A stretch of DNA of 64,000 nucleotides from Anaerolineae bacterium (GTDB lineage Bacteria > Chloroflexota > Anaerolineae > Promineifilales > Promineifilaceae). Below, in pieces: positions 7,705-16,787 of the stretch (its first letter is position 1; each line of letters starts with the position of its first letter). The stretch is taken from positions 1 to 64,000 of the forward strand of contig SLGK01000033.1 of NCBI GenBank assembly GCA_007123775.1. The letters run 5' to 3'. The notes beneath the pieces are model-generated. The model was not told where the DNA came from, made no database searches, and saw only the letters and a program-made list of their open reading frames with translations. The position numbers and the translations under genes were made by a program.

Positions 7705-9117
7705 ATGACTATGACGATACCGGAATCACAAATTGAAGCGATTATTCAACAAGTGTTGGCCCAGATGAACGGCCGTGCCGGCGAACTGCCCCGTGCGGCT
7801 CACTATCGCGGCGTCTTTGAAACGGCCGATGAAGCCGTACAGGCCGCCCACACTGCCCTGACCCGCTTTAGCCGCGTCAGTCTGACGCAGCGGAAAGCGA
7901 TCATCCAGGCGATGCGCGAGACAATGATCGAGAACGCCCAAAAACTGGCCCAGTTAGCCGTCGAAGAAACGGGCAAAGGGCGCGTCTCAGACAAAGTTCT
8001 CAAAAACCTGCTGGTGGCTGAGAAAACGCCGGGCGTGGAATTTTTGCCCAACGATGCCTACGTGGGCGATGATGGCCTGACGCTGGAAGAGTGTGCCCCC
8101 TTTGGCGTCATTCTTTCCATTACACCCGTCACCAATCCCACTGCGACCGTGATCAACAACGCCATCAGCATGATAGCGGCCGGGAATGCGGTTGTGTTTG
8201 CCCCCCATCCCGGCAGCCAGAAATCATCTTTGGCAACAATGGACCTGCTAAACGAGGCAATTGAAAGAGCGGGCGGTCCGGCCAACTTATTAACGGCCGC
8301 TGCCGAAGCAACTATCGAAGTGGCCCAAACCCTGATGCACCATCCCCAAATCTCGCTTATTTGCGCTACGGGCGGCAAGGCGGTGGTTGATGCCGCTCTG
8401 ACATCGGGCAAGCGGGCTATTGGGGCAGCCGCCGGTAATCCACCGGTATTGGTAGACGATACGGCCGATCCCCTCAAAGCGGCCCGCGACATCATTCTGG
8501 GCCACTCATTTGACAACAACATGCCCTGCACCTGCGAGAAAGAGGTGGTGGTGACGGCCGGTATTGCCGATGCCCTGATGAACGCCTTCCGCGCCGCCAG
8601 CGACGTCCACGTTTTAGACCCCGCTCTGCTGCCCCAGTTGGAGCAAGTGGTTCTCAACGACCGGCGCACCGGCCCCTGCCCCGACTATATCGGTCAGAAT
8701 GCCTGCGTTATTTTGGCCGAGCTGGGCATTGCTGCCGATGAAGAGATGCGGGCCATTGTGGTTGAAGTGGATCAGGACCATCCCTTCGTCCAGCGCGAGC
8801 TGATGCTGCCGGTATTGGGCGTGGTGCGGGTGCGTGATTTTGCTGAAGGTGTAGAAACGGCCGTTGCCCTGGAAAAAGGGCTGCGTCATTCGGCTATCAT
8901 CCACTCCTCCAACATCTACCACATGAGCGAGTTCGGTCGGGCCATCAACACCTCCATCTTTGTCAAAAACGCCCCCTCCTACGCCGGGCTGGGCTTTGGC
9001 GGCGAGGGGCATACCAGCTTCACTATCGCCGGCCGCACCGGCGAGGGCATGACAACGGCCCGCACCTTTACCCGCATTCGTCGCTGTACGCTGGTCGGCG
9101 CTTTTTCGGCCGTATAA
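7705..9117 (+). CDS. pduP: CoA-acylating propionaldehyde dehydrogenase
   Basis: PduP-like (NMPCTCEKEVVV active-site region; FGVILSITPVTNPTATVINNAISMIAAGNAVVFAPHP); N-terminal encapsulation peptide IPESQIEAIIQQVLAQMNG. Confidence 0.94.
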   Translation: MTMTIPESQIEAIIQQVLAQMNGRAGELPRAAHYRGVFETADEAVQAAHTALTRFSRVSLTQRKAIIQAMRETMIENAQKLAQLAVEETGKGRVSDKVLKNLLVAEKTPGVEFLPNDAYVGDDGLTLEECAPFGVILSITPVTNPTATVINNAISMIAAGNAVVFAPHPGSQKSSLATMDLLNEAIERAGGPANLLTAAAEATIEVAQTLMHHPQISLICATGGKAVVDAALTSGKRAIGAAAGNPPVLVDDTADPLKAARDIILGHSFDNNMPCTCEKEVVVTAGIADALMNAFRAASDVHVLDPALLPQLEQVVLNDRRTGPCPDYIGQNACVILAELGIAADEEMRAIVVEVDQDHPFVQRELMLPVLGVVRVRDFAEGVETAVALEKGLRHSAIIHSSNIYHMSEFGRAINTSIFVKNAPSYAGLGFGGEGHTSFTIAGRTGEGMTTARTFTRIRRCTLVGAFSAV

Positions 9118-9125
9118 AATAAAAT

Positions 9126-9167
9126 GGAGCGCCAGCATCTTGCTGGCCGGCTAAAGGCGAGCGCTCC
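9126..9167 (+). other. Intergenic hairpin between pduP and pduS
   Basis: GGAGCGC/GCGCTCC with internal CAGCA/TGCTG. Confidence 0.6.
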
Positions 9168-9182
9168 CTGAAGGAGATTATT

Positions 9183-10511
9183 GTGGAAGCAACACAAGAA
9201 ATTGTAACGGCCGTACAACAAGCAGGCGTGACCGGCGGCGGTGGGGCCAGCTTCCCCACCTACGTCAAGCTCCAGGCCCAGGCCGAGGTGGTCATCGCCA
9301 ACGGGGCCGAATGTGAGCCGCTGACCCACGTCGATAAGCAGCTTATGATCCATCACGCCCCCGAAGTCATTACCGGGCTGCGGGCCGCCATGCAGGCCAC
9401 CGGCGCCCGGCAAGGCGTGTTGGGGGTCAAGGGCAAATTCAAAGAAATCATCGCCGGGCTGCGGGCCGAACTAGGCGGCGCGACCGACATCACCATTGCC
9501 GAACTGGGCAACTTTTACCCGTCCGGGGACGAGCAGGTGTTGGTCTATGACGTGCTAAAGCGGGTCGTGCCGGAGGGTGGCATCCCTATTGACGTGGGCT
9601 GTGTGGTGCAAAATATCGAAACACTTTACAATGTAACGGCGGCATTAAACGGCCGTCCTGTTACCGAAAAATATATCACCGTCATCGGTGCCGTCCGTCA
9701 GCCCCTGACCGTCAAAGTGCCCCTGGGCATCACCAAGCGTGAAGCGCTGGACCTGGCCGGTGGCCCCACCACCCCCGATCCCGTCATTCTCGACGGCGGG
9801 GCCATGATGGGTGAAGTCGTTGGTGACCTGAACGACCCTGTGACCAAACGAACCAAAATGCTGTTGGTACTGCCCTACGATCATCAGTTAAGTGTCAAGC
9901 GGCGCACCCCGCGCAGCGTTTTTGACGCGCAGGCGATTGCCTCTTGTGACCAATGCTATATGTGTACCGACTTCTGCCCCCGCTACGCCCAGGGCCACGC
10001 CATTCAGCCCCACAAGCTGATTTTGCTGCTGGCGTCGGGTGTGCCCCTCACCGATGCTCAGATGGCCGGGGCCATGCTCTGCTGTGAATGTCGCACCTGT
10101 AACTATGCCTGCCCTGTTCACCTCTCGCCGGGCGATATTGCCCTGAACATCAAACGGGACCTGGTGCAGGCCGGGCTAAAGAATCCCTACCACCGCACCA
10201 CCGAGGTGGATCCATACCGGGAATACCGGCGCGTACCGATGACCCGGCTGATCCACCGGTTGGATTTGGCTAAGTATGATGTGGCGGCGCCGTTAACGGC
10301 CGTTGACGTTCAGTTTAAGCGCGTCAGGCTGCCCATGCAGCAGCATATTGGTATGCCTGCCACCCCCGCCGTCAAAGTGGGCGACACCGTCAAAGTGGGC
10401 GATCCGGTCGGCGAAATTGTCAAAGGGGGCATGGGCACTCCCATCCACGCCAGTATTGATGGCGTGGTCCGTGAGGCAAACTTTGAAGCAGTCGTAATTG
10501 AGGCGAATTGA
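9183..10511 (+). CDS. pduS: BMC cobalamin reductase / RnfC-like Fe-S flavoprotein
   Basis: GTG start; CDQCYMCTDFCPRYAQGH and CCECRTCNYACPVH Fe-S motifs; RnfC-like N-terminus GGGGASFPTYVKL. Confidence 0.9.
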   Translation: MEATQEIVTAVQQAGVTGGGGASFPTYVKLQAQAEVVIANGAECEPLTHVDKQLMIHHAPEVITGLRAAMQATGARQGVLGVKGKFKEIIAGLRAELGGATDITIAELGNFYPSGDEQVLVYDVLKRVVPEGGIPIDVGCVVQNIETLYNVTAALNGRPVTEKYITVIGAVRQPLTVKVPLGITKREALDLAGGPTTPDPVILDGGAMMGEVVGDLNDPVTKRTKMLLVLPYDHQLSVKRRTPRSVFDAQAIASCDQCYMCTDFCPRYAQGHAIQPHKLILLLASGVPLTDAQMAGAMLCCECRTCNYACPVHLSPGDIALNIKRDLVQAGLKNPYHRTTEVDPYREYRRVPMTRLIHRLDLAKYDVAAPLTAVDVQFKRVRLPMQQHIGMPATPAVKVGDTVKVGDPVGEIVKGGMGTPIHASIDGVVREANFEAVVIEAN

Positions 10512-10512
10512 T

Positions 10513-11097
10513 ATGATGCCAGAAAGTGCAATACCCAGAACTACAACCGTTAAACGAGCTATTGGCTTGATCGAATTACGCAGCATCGCTCGCGGCATGT
10601 TGACCACCGACGCTATTCTCAAAGCGGCCGATGTCGAGCTGCTGCGGGCGCACGTCGTCTGCCCCGGCAAATATATCATCCTGGTAGCCGGGGCCATCAG
10701 CCACGTTCGCAACGCCGTTGCTACCGGCCAGCAGATTGCGCCGGAGGTAGTGGTGGACCATTTCATCCTGTCCAACGTCCACCCCAGCGTTTTCCCCGCC
10801 CTGACGGCCACCACCGAAATTGAGCATGTGCGGGCCATCGGCGTAGTGGAAACCTTTACCCTGGCCGCCGCCATTGTCGCCGCCGACGTGGCCGTCAAGG
10901 CCGCGCCGGTAGACCTGATCGAAATTCGGCTGCCCTTTGCCCTGGGCGGTAAAGCCTTTACCGTCTTTACCGGCGAAGTCAGCGCCGTCCGCAGTGCCGT
11001 CAATACCGCTGCCGAAAGACTGAAAGAAGATGGGGTCATCGACTCGTTTGCCGTTATTCCCTCGCCCCACAAAGATTTAATCTCTAAACTATTGTAG
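10513..11097 (+). CDS. pduT: Tandem-BMC-domain trimeric shell protein (PduT-like)
   Basis: Two BMC domains (RAIGLIELRSIARGMLTTDAILKAADVEL..., RAIGVVETFTLAAAIVAADVAVKAAPVDL...); VVCPGKY places a Cys in the first domain, as expected for an Fe-S-binding PduT. Confidence 0.85.
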   Translation: MMPESAIPRTTTVKRAIGLIELRSIARGMLTTDAILKAADVELLRAHVVCPGKYIILVAGAISHVRNAVATGQQIAPEVVVDHFILSNVHPSVFPALTATTEIEHVRAIGVVETFTLAAAIVAADVAVKAAPVDLIEIRLPFALGGKAFTVFTGEVSAVRSAVNTAAERLKEDGVIDSFAVIPSPHKDLISKLL

Positions 11098-11193
11098 ACG
11101 TGAAGCGAGCGTAGCAGAATTACCGCTTCACGTCCTGTATTTCTCTGCAGTTGGTCTCCGGAGGGTTTCGTATCGTCTGGCGACCAACTACAG
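11097..11193 (+). other. Two consecutive hairpins between pduT and gldA-like gene
   Basis: GACGTGAAGCG/CGCTTCACGTC then CTGCAGTTGGTC/GACCAACTACAG. Confidence 0.65.
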
Positions 11194-11217
11194 TTCATGT
11201 TCGATAAGGAGCTAAAC

Positions 11218-12309
11218 ATGATTAGTACAACCATTTTTCCCGGACGTTATGTTCAGGGTTACGAGGCCACCAAACGCCTGGGCAAAGAAGCGGCCCGTTT
11301 TGGCAAAAAGGCATTTCTCATTGCCGACCCGTTCGCCCATGAGCAGTTATTGCCTCGCTTCCAGGCAGATGTTGAACAAGAAGTCGCCGTCACCGTGGAA
11401 GCATTCCATGGGGAGTGTTCTGACGAAGAAGTTGAGCGCCTGGTGGCTCTGGTGAAGACAGCGGCAGCCGACATTATCGTGGGTATTGGTGGTGGCAAAG
11501 CGCTAGATACGGCCAAAGCCGTGGCCCATGCGCTTGAATTGCCGGTGATCATTGTCCCCACCATTGCTTCTACCGATGCCCCCACCAGCGCCCTTTCGGT
11601 GATTTACACCCCGGAAGGGGTCTTCAAAAGATATCTCATCTTGCCACATAACCCCAATGTCGTCCTGGTAGACACACGCATTATCGCCGAAGCGCCAGTA
11701 CGCTTTCTGGTAGCCGGTATCGGTGACGCACTCTCTACCTGGTTCGAGGCTGACGCTTGTGAGCGCAGCTACGCCGGCAACATGACTGGCGATGTGGGGT
11801 CCATGACCGCCCGTAAACTGGCCGCTTTTTGCTATGATACCATCCTGGAATATGGTGCGCTCGCCATAGCTTCTTGTGATGCCAACACAGTGACGCCAGC
11901 TTTGGAACGGGTCATCGAAGCCAATACATTGTTAAGTGGATTGGGGTTTGAGAGCGGCGGGCTTTCCTCATGTCACGCCATTCACAATGGTCTGACTGAA
12001 CTAGAGCAAACGCACCATTACTGGCATGGTGAAAAGGTCGCCATTGGCGTGCTTGCCTCGCTGTTCCTCACCGATAAACCGGCCGATCTTATTGACGAGG
12101 TGTACGACTTCTGCGAAGAAGTGGGCCTACCAACGACGCTGGCTGAAATCGGTCTGGAAGGCGTTACCGATGAAGAGTTGATGATTGTGGCCGAGCGGGC
12201 CTGCGCGCCGGGTGAAACTATCTTTAATGAGCCAATCCCGGTGGAACCGCACATGGTATTTGCCGCCCTAAAAGCGGCCGATGCCACAGGCCGCCACCGC
12301 CAGGCATAA
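11218..12309 (+). CDS. gldA: Glycerol dehydrogenase-like iron-type alcohol dehydrogenase
   Basis: GldA-like: GIGGGKALDTAKAVAH, PTIASTDAPTSALSVIYTPEGVF, GNGLTELEQTHHYWHGEKVAIG-type C-terminal region. Confidence 0.88.
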   Translation: MISTTIFPGRYVQGYEATKRLGKEAARFGKKAFLIADPFAHEQLLPRFQADVEQEVAVTVEAFHGECSDEEVERLVALVKTAAADIIVGIGGGKALDTAKAVAHALELPVIIVPTIASTDAPTSALSVIYTPEGVFKRYLILPHNPNVVLVDTRIIAEAPVRFLVAGIGDALSTWFEADACERSYAGNMTGDVGSMTARKLAAFCYDTILEYGALAIASCDANTVTPALERVIEANTLLSGLGFESGGLSSCHAIHNGLTELEQTHHYWHGEKVAIGVLASLFLTDKPADLIDEVYDFCEEVGLPTTLAEIGLEGVTDEELMIVAERACAPGETIFNEPIPVEPHMVFAALKAADATGRHRQA

Positions 12310-12319
12310 ATTGAACAAA

Positions 12320-12352
12320 GAGGAACCGCGCTTGTGGATAGCGCGGTTCCTC
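12320..12352 (+). other. Hairpin between gldA and acyl-CoA synthetase
   Basis: GAGGAACCGCGC-ttgtggata-GCGCGGTTCCTC perfect 12-bp stem; no clear T-run follows. Confidence 0.7.
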
Positions 12353-12406
12353 CATAAGTAGTACATTACATAACAAGCGCTTACCAAATTACAGAGGGGA
12401 TTCTAA

Positions 12407-14284
12407 ATGAGTTACGAAACAACATATGCAAAATGGCAAACTGATCCACAAAACTTCTGGGCCGAGGCCGCTAGGGCAATAGATTGGGACAAGCCCTGGC
12501 AGCAGGTATTAGACGACAGCAATCCCCCCTTCTACCGCTGGTTTGCCGGTGGTGAGTTAAACAGTTGCTACAACGCGCTGGACCGTCACGTGGAAAACGG
12601 CCGTGCTGACCAGGCCGCCCTCATCTACGACAGCGCCATGACCGACAGCATACAGACATTCACCTATGCCCAACTACGGGATCAGGTAGCCCAATTGGCC
12701 GGTGCTATTCGCAATCTAGGGGTGGGCAAAGGGGATCGGGTCATCATCTATATGCCGATGGTGCCGGAGGCGGTCATGGCTATGCTGGCCTGCGCCCGTA
12801 TTGGGGCCATTCATTCCGTCGTCTTTGGTGGGTTTGCGGCCAATGAGTTGGCCACGCGCATCAACGACGCCAAACCCAAAGCGGTGCTGTCTGCCTCCTG
12901 TGGCCTGGAGCCGAACCGAGTTGTGGCCTACAAACCGCTGCTGGATAAGGCGATAGAACTGGCCACCCACAAGCCGGATCACTGTCTAATTTTGCAACGG
13001 CCGCAACTAACGGCCGACTTAACTCCCAACCGCGATTACGACTGGCACGACTACGTGGCCCAGGCCGAACCGGTCGCCTGTGTACCCGTTGCCGCCACGG
13101 ACCCCCTCTACATTTTGTACACCTCCGGCACAACCGGTGTGCCCAAAGGGATCGTGCGCGATAACGGTGGCCACGCCGTTGCCCTCAAGTGGAGCATGGA
13201 ATACGTCTATAATGTCAAACCGGGCGACGTTTACTGGGCCGCTTCTGACGTGGGCTGGGTAGTAGGCCACTCCTACATTGTTTATGGGCCGCTGCTGCAC
13301 GGCTGCACCACTGTGCTATACGAAGGAAAACCGGTGGGCACACCCGATCCCGGCGCGTTTTGGCGCGTGGTAGACCAGCATCAGGTGAATGTGCTTTTTA
13401 CCGCCCCCACCGCCTTCCGCGCCATCAAGCGTGAAGACCCCAACGCTACTTATATGACCAAATATGACGTATCCAGCCTGCGGGCCTTGTTCCTGGCCGG
13501 TGAGCGCTGCGACCCCGACACACTGCAATGGGCGGAGCGGATATTGGGCGTACCGGTGGTAGACCACTGGTGGCAGACAGAAACGGGCTGGCCGATTGTA
13601 GCCAATCCGTTAGGGCTAACTCAACTGCCCGTCAAGCCAGGCTCGGCCAGCAAGCCTGTGCCCGGTTACGACGTACGCGTGCTAAACCTGGACGGGGATG
13701 AGCAGCGGCCGGGTGAAATTGGCGACATTGTGGTGAAGCTGCCGCTGCCGCCGGGTACGCTGATGACGCTGTGGCAGAATGACCGGCTCTTCCAGAATGC
13801 CTATTTGCGCTCTTACGAAGGTTATTATTTAACGGCCGATGCCGGCTACAAAGACGAGGATGGCTATATCTTTATTATGAGCCGCACCGACGACATCATC
13901 AACGTGGCCGGGCACCGCCTTTCCACGGGGGCCATTGAGGGCGTCATTGCCGCCCATCCTGACGTGGCTGAATGTGCCGTGGTGGGACTCAAAGACGAGT
14001 TGAAAGGGGAGGTGCCGTTGGGCTTCCTGGTGCTAAAGGCGGGGGTGCAGCGGGCCGAGGCGGACATTGTACAGGAAGTCATACAATTGGTGCGAGAGCA
14101 GATTGGCCCGGTAGCCTCGTTTAAGCAGGCCAGGGTGGTGCAGCGGCTACCCAAAACGCGGTCGGGCAAGGTGCTGCGCAGCACCATTAAGAAGATTGCC
14201 GACCGTGAAGCCTATAGAGTACCGGCAACGATTGATGATCCGGCCATTCTGGATGAAATTGCCGCCGTTCTCAATTCTGCATGA
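12407..14284 (+). CDS. prpE: Acetyl/propionyl-CoA synthetase (PrpE-like)
   Basis: AMP-forming acyl-CoA synthetase motifs YTSGTTGVPKGIVRDNGGHAVALKWSM, DHWWQTETGWPI, KTRSGKVLRSTIKKIAD. Confidence 0.88.
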   Translation: MSYETTYAKWQTDPQNFWAEAARAIDWDKPWQQVLDDSNPPFYRWFAGGELNSCYNALDRHVENGRADQAALIYDSAMTDSIQTFTYAQLRDQVAQLAGAIRNLGVGKGDRVIIYMPMVPEAVMAMLACARIGAIHSVVFGGFAANELATRINDAKPKAVLSASCGLEPNRVVAYKPLLDKAIELATHKPDHCLILQRPQLTADLTPNRDYDWHDYVAQAEPVACVPVAATDPLYILYTSGTTGVPKGIVRDNGGHAVALKWSMEYVYNVKPGDVYWAASDVGWVVGHSYIVYGPLLHGCTTVLYEGKPVGTPDPGAFWRVVDQHQVNVLFTAPTAFRAIKREDPNATYMTKYDVSSLRALFLAGERCDPDTLQWAERILGVPVVDHWWQTETGWPIVANPLGLTQLPVKPGSASKPVPGYDVRVLNLDGDEQRPGEIGDIVVKLPLPPGTLMTLWQNDRLFQNAYLRSYEGYYLTADAGYKDEDGYIFIMSRTDDIINVAGHRLSTGAIEGVIAAHPDVAECAVVGLKDELKGEVPLGFLVLKAGVQRAEADIVQEVIQLVREQIGPVASFKQARVVQRLPKTRSGKVLRSTIKKIADREAYRVPATIDDPAILDEIAAVLNSA

Positions 14285-14383
14285 AGGGACACCACTCACC
14301 TGGCTATCGAGGCCACATGAACTCAGCCGTGGCTGCACCAGCGGCAGACGATGTCTAAATCGTACCCCATTATATGAATGGAG

Positions 14384-14656
14384 CTAACCGCCAACCGTTG
14401 GCGGGAAAAGACTGACTTCGTCGCCATCATGGAGCGTGTGACCGTCCGGGGTTATAACGGCCGTTTCATTGACCGCCGCCGCGTTGACAAAGCCATCGGG
14501 AATGCCCAGTTGGTTGGTAAGGTCGGCGATAGTGGTGGCCGCGGGTAGGGTCAGGGCAAAGGGGTGGTGGGGAGCGCCAACGGCCGTTGCCGGCCGGTAA
14601 GAACGCAACAAGCCATACAGTTTGACAGAAACGACGATGGTTGGCTCACTCATCAT
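14384..14656 (-). CDS. MoaD/ThiS-like beta-grasp (ubiquitin-like) protein
   Basis: IVVSVKLYGLLRSYRP...DGDEVSLFPPTVGG ending in diglycine. Confidence 0.75.
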   Translation of the reverse strand: MMSEPTIVVSVKLYGLLRSYRPATAVGAPHHPFALTLPAATTIADLTNQLGIPDGFVNAAAVNETAVITPDGHTLHDGDEVSLFPPTVGG

Positions 14657-15089
14657 CGAGCAGGGGCCGAACACCTAAATAGACCTTCGCTCCCCCGAAC
14701 GTGCGTAAAATTGTCTCAGTTGGCCGGTTCACCCGCTCACCCAAATCCCGCGCCGGCATGGGAATATTGCCATTGGCCAATAACACACAAAACACAGCAT
14801 CTACCAGCGACATGCGGCTGGCAAAGTCTTCCGGCAGTTGGCGGAAATAAGTCTGCACTAGATATTGGAAGCTGTCGACCTGGCGCACTTCACCCGTTTT
14901 CATGTCGATCAGATCAACCAGTTCCGCCTCCGTATCAAAGGCCTCCGCGTCCTCACTGACCGGCAGGCTGGCCGACAGGTAAGTCTTCAAATCCAGGTTC
15001 GACTCTTCCCACCAATTGTAATCAATGTGAAACTTGGTATCGGCCGTGGGACGTTTCAGCATAGTTGGACTGAGTTTGGGGCGGGGCAT
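14646..15089 (-). CDS. Conserved hypothetical protein
   Basis: ORF MPRPKLSPTMLKRPTADTKFHIDYNWWEESNLDLK...; coding-like composition, adjacent to MoaD-like and 529-aa ORFs. Confidence 0.65.
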   Translation of the reverse strand: MPRPKLSPTMLKRPTADTKFHIDYNWWEESNLDLKTYLSASLPVSEDAEAFDTEAELVDLIDMKTGEVRQVDSFQYLVQTYFRQLPEDFASRMSLVDAVFCVLLANGNIPMPARDLGERVNRPTETILRTFGGAKVYLGVRPLLDDE

Positions 15090-15099
15090 TGTAGACACC

Positions 15100-16689
15100 T
15101 TAGTTTCTCTCCTCTTGCCAACGATCACGGTCAAACTGCCAGTAATGGTCCCCCATCGGCTGGAAAGAAGAATGGCGCACCAGTTCGGCAAACAATGGTC
15201 CCGGCGGAACCCGGCGTAGCATGTTGATGACGCTGTACAACGTCTTCGCGTGAACGGTCTTCTGTGGCGTCAATGAAGCCAGAGGCGGGAATATTTCGCT
15301 AAGCAGCGACGCAATCGAACGCTGATTTGTTTCAGCCCGCCGCCACAGGGCATCAATTGCCGCCACCACGTCCGTACCCACCATCATCAGCTCGTCATAG
15401 CCACAGCCAATGGAGCGGCGCATTAACTCAAACTGTATTTTGTTGTCCAGCACGTGAGCCAGACGTACCCATTCACGCTGCGAACGGCGACGCTCATAGT
15501 CTAAGAGCAATACATTTGGCTCCGGCCCCGCTTTTAGCTGAATGTAACCACCTACCGGGATTTTGTTGGCTTCGTACCAATCACCTAAACCGTAGATATA
15601 ACGTTTTTCTTTTACGATCCAGACTGCCAGTTCCTCTTCCGTTTCGGCATCCAAAAGAATGATGCGCTGGCGGGGCGAACGACTGGTTGGCAATAGCGTT
15701 CGCACCCGACTGCTCAACGGAAGCGTCCCTGCCCAGCGATGGGGATAGATGAGGGTAAACTGAACCACATCATCCGTAACCGGCGATTTTACATCAGACC
15801 ATTCATCATCTAATTCGCGCTCCAGGGCCAGTAGTTGGGGGCTGAGCAACGGCCGATCGTATGGAATTGGCTGGTACACCAATCGCTCCGGCGTCTCGCG
15901 CACGCCCGCCGGCTCCATGCGGTGTAAAAACCAGGCCACCTGGCCGGTGGGCGCAATTTCGTCAAACCGCTTGTCTTGCTGCAGGGCATAATTGAGCGAA
16001 AAACGCTGCACTGACTTGTCTATGCCATCATCCATGTCCAGGTGAGGCAGGATTTCGTCAGGCGAAAGCGGACCGCCATTGCTCAACTCCAGAATGGCCT
16101 CGGCCAGATGAAGATGGCCTACGTTGACTTCAGCCATGAGCGCCTTGACAAACCATTCTGAACCCAGCCGCACAAATTCACTGCGCTCTTCCAATTCTGG
16201 CTGAAGCTTAGCAACAACCGTGTCCACATGCTGCTCATACAGCGCATCAAGATCGACGGCGAGCAGCGTGGTGATCGCCTCCTCCTCGTCGCCAAAATTT
16301 AAGGGGTGATCAACCGTCAGATTGGCGGCAAATTCACGTTCTTTGTTGTTGATATCAACACGAATCACGTCAAACTTGCCGTAGCCGGGATTGTAGCCCT
16401 GGCGCACGGCCGTTACCGTGCCGTGGGCAAATTTCGCCTGGGGAAAAACCAGTTCCTGGTCAATTTCAAAATTACCCTGCGGCTGATAGACAGTACGGCC
16501 GTCTAGCTGCTTCTTGATCTGTTGTGTGCTTAGCCGCACCCGGTGGGCAATAATAACACGGGCAATTTGATCAATTGTCTGCGGTCTTTCCACCTCTAGC
16601 AGATGGTTATAAATTTGCTCGATGTCAGCTTCGGTAAGGGTAAAGTTTGCTCCCCAATATGCATTTGTTTGAATCTGGGCTTGAATCAC
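15100..16689 (-). CDS. Conserved hypothetical protein
   Basis: Long ORF; probable GTG start at 16689 preceded by AGGAG; supplied ORF extends to 16755. Confidence 0.7.
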   Translation of the reverse strand: MIQAQIQTNAYWGANFTLTEADIEQIYNHLLEVERPQTIDQIARVIIAHRVRLSTQQIKKQLDGRTVYQPQGNFEIDQELVFPQAKFAHGTVTAVRQGYNPGYGKFDVIRVDINNKEREFAANLTVDHPLNFGDEEEAITTLLAVDLDALYEQHVDTVVAKLQPELEERSEFVRLGSEWFVKALMAEVNVGHLHLAEAILELSNGGPLSPDEILPHLDMDDGIDKSVQRFSLNYALQQDKRFDEIAPTGQVAWFLHRMEPAGVRETPERLVYQPIPYDRPLLSPQLLALERELDDEWSDVKSPVTDDVVQFTLIYPHRWAGTLPLSSRVRTLLPTSRSPRQRIILLDAETEEELAVWIVKEKRYIYGLGDWYEANKIPVGGYIQLKAGPEPNVLLLDYERRRSQREWVRLAHVLDNKIQFELMRRSIGCGYDELMMVGTDVVAAIDALWRRAETNQRSIASLLSEIFPPLASLTPQKTVHAKTLYSVINMLRRVPPGPLFAELVRHSSFQPMGDHYWQFDRDRWQEERN

Positions 16690-16787
16690 TATCAAACTCC
16701 TATCATTTGAATAAGTACAGTGGAGAATTATATCATCCTGAGTGACTGCTGACAATTTTGGCCCGTTGGTTGTCCAGGTAGACTATA

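Noticed and set aside
12320-12352. Hairpin after gldA as a rho-independent terminator
   Set aside because: Strong stem but followed by CATAAGTAG rather than a T-run; reported only as a hairpin.
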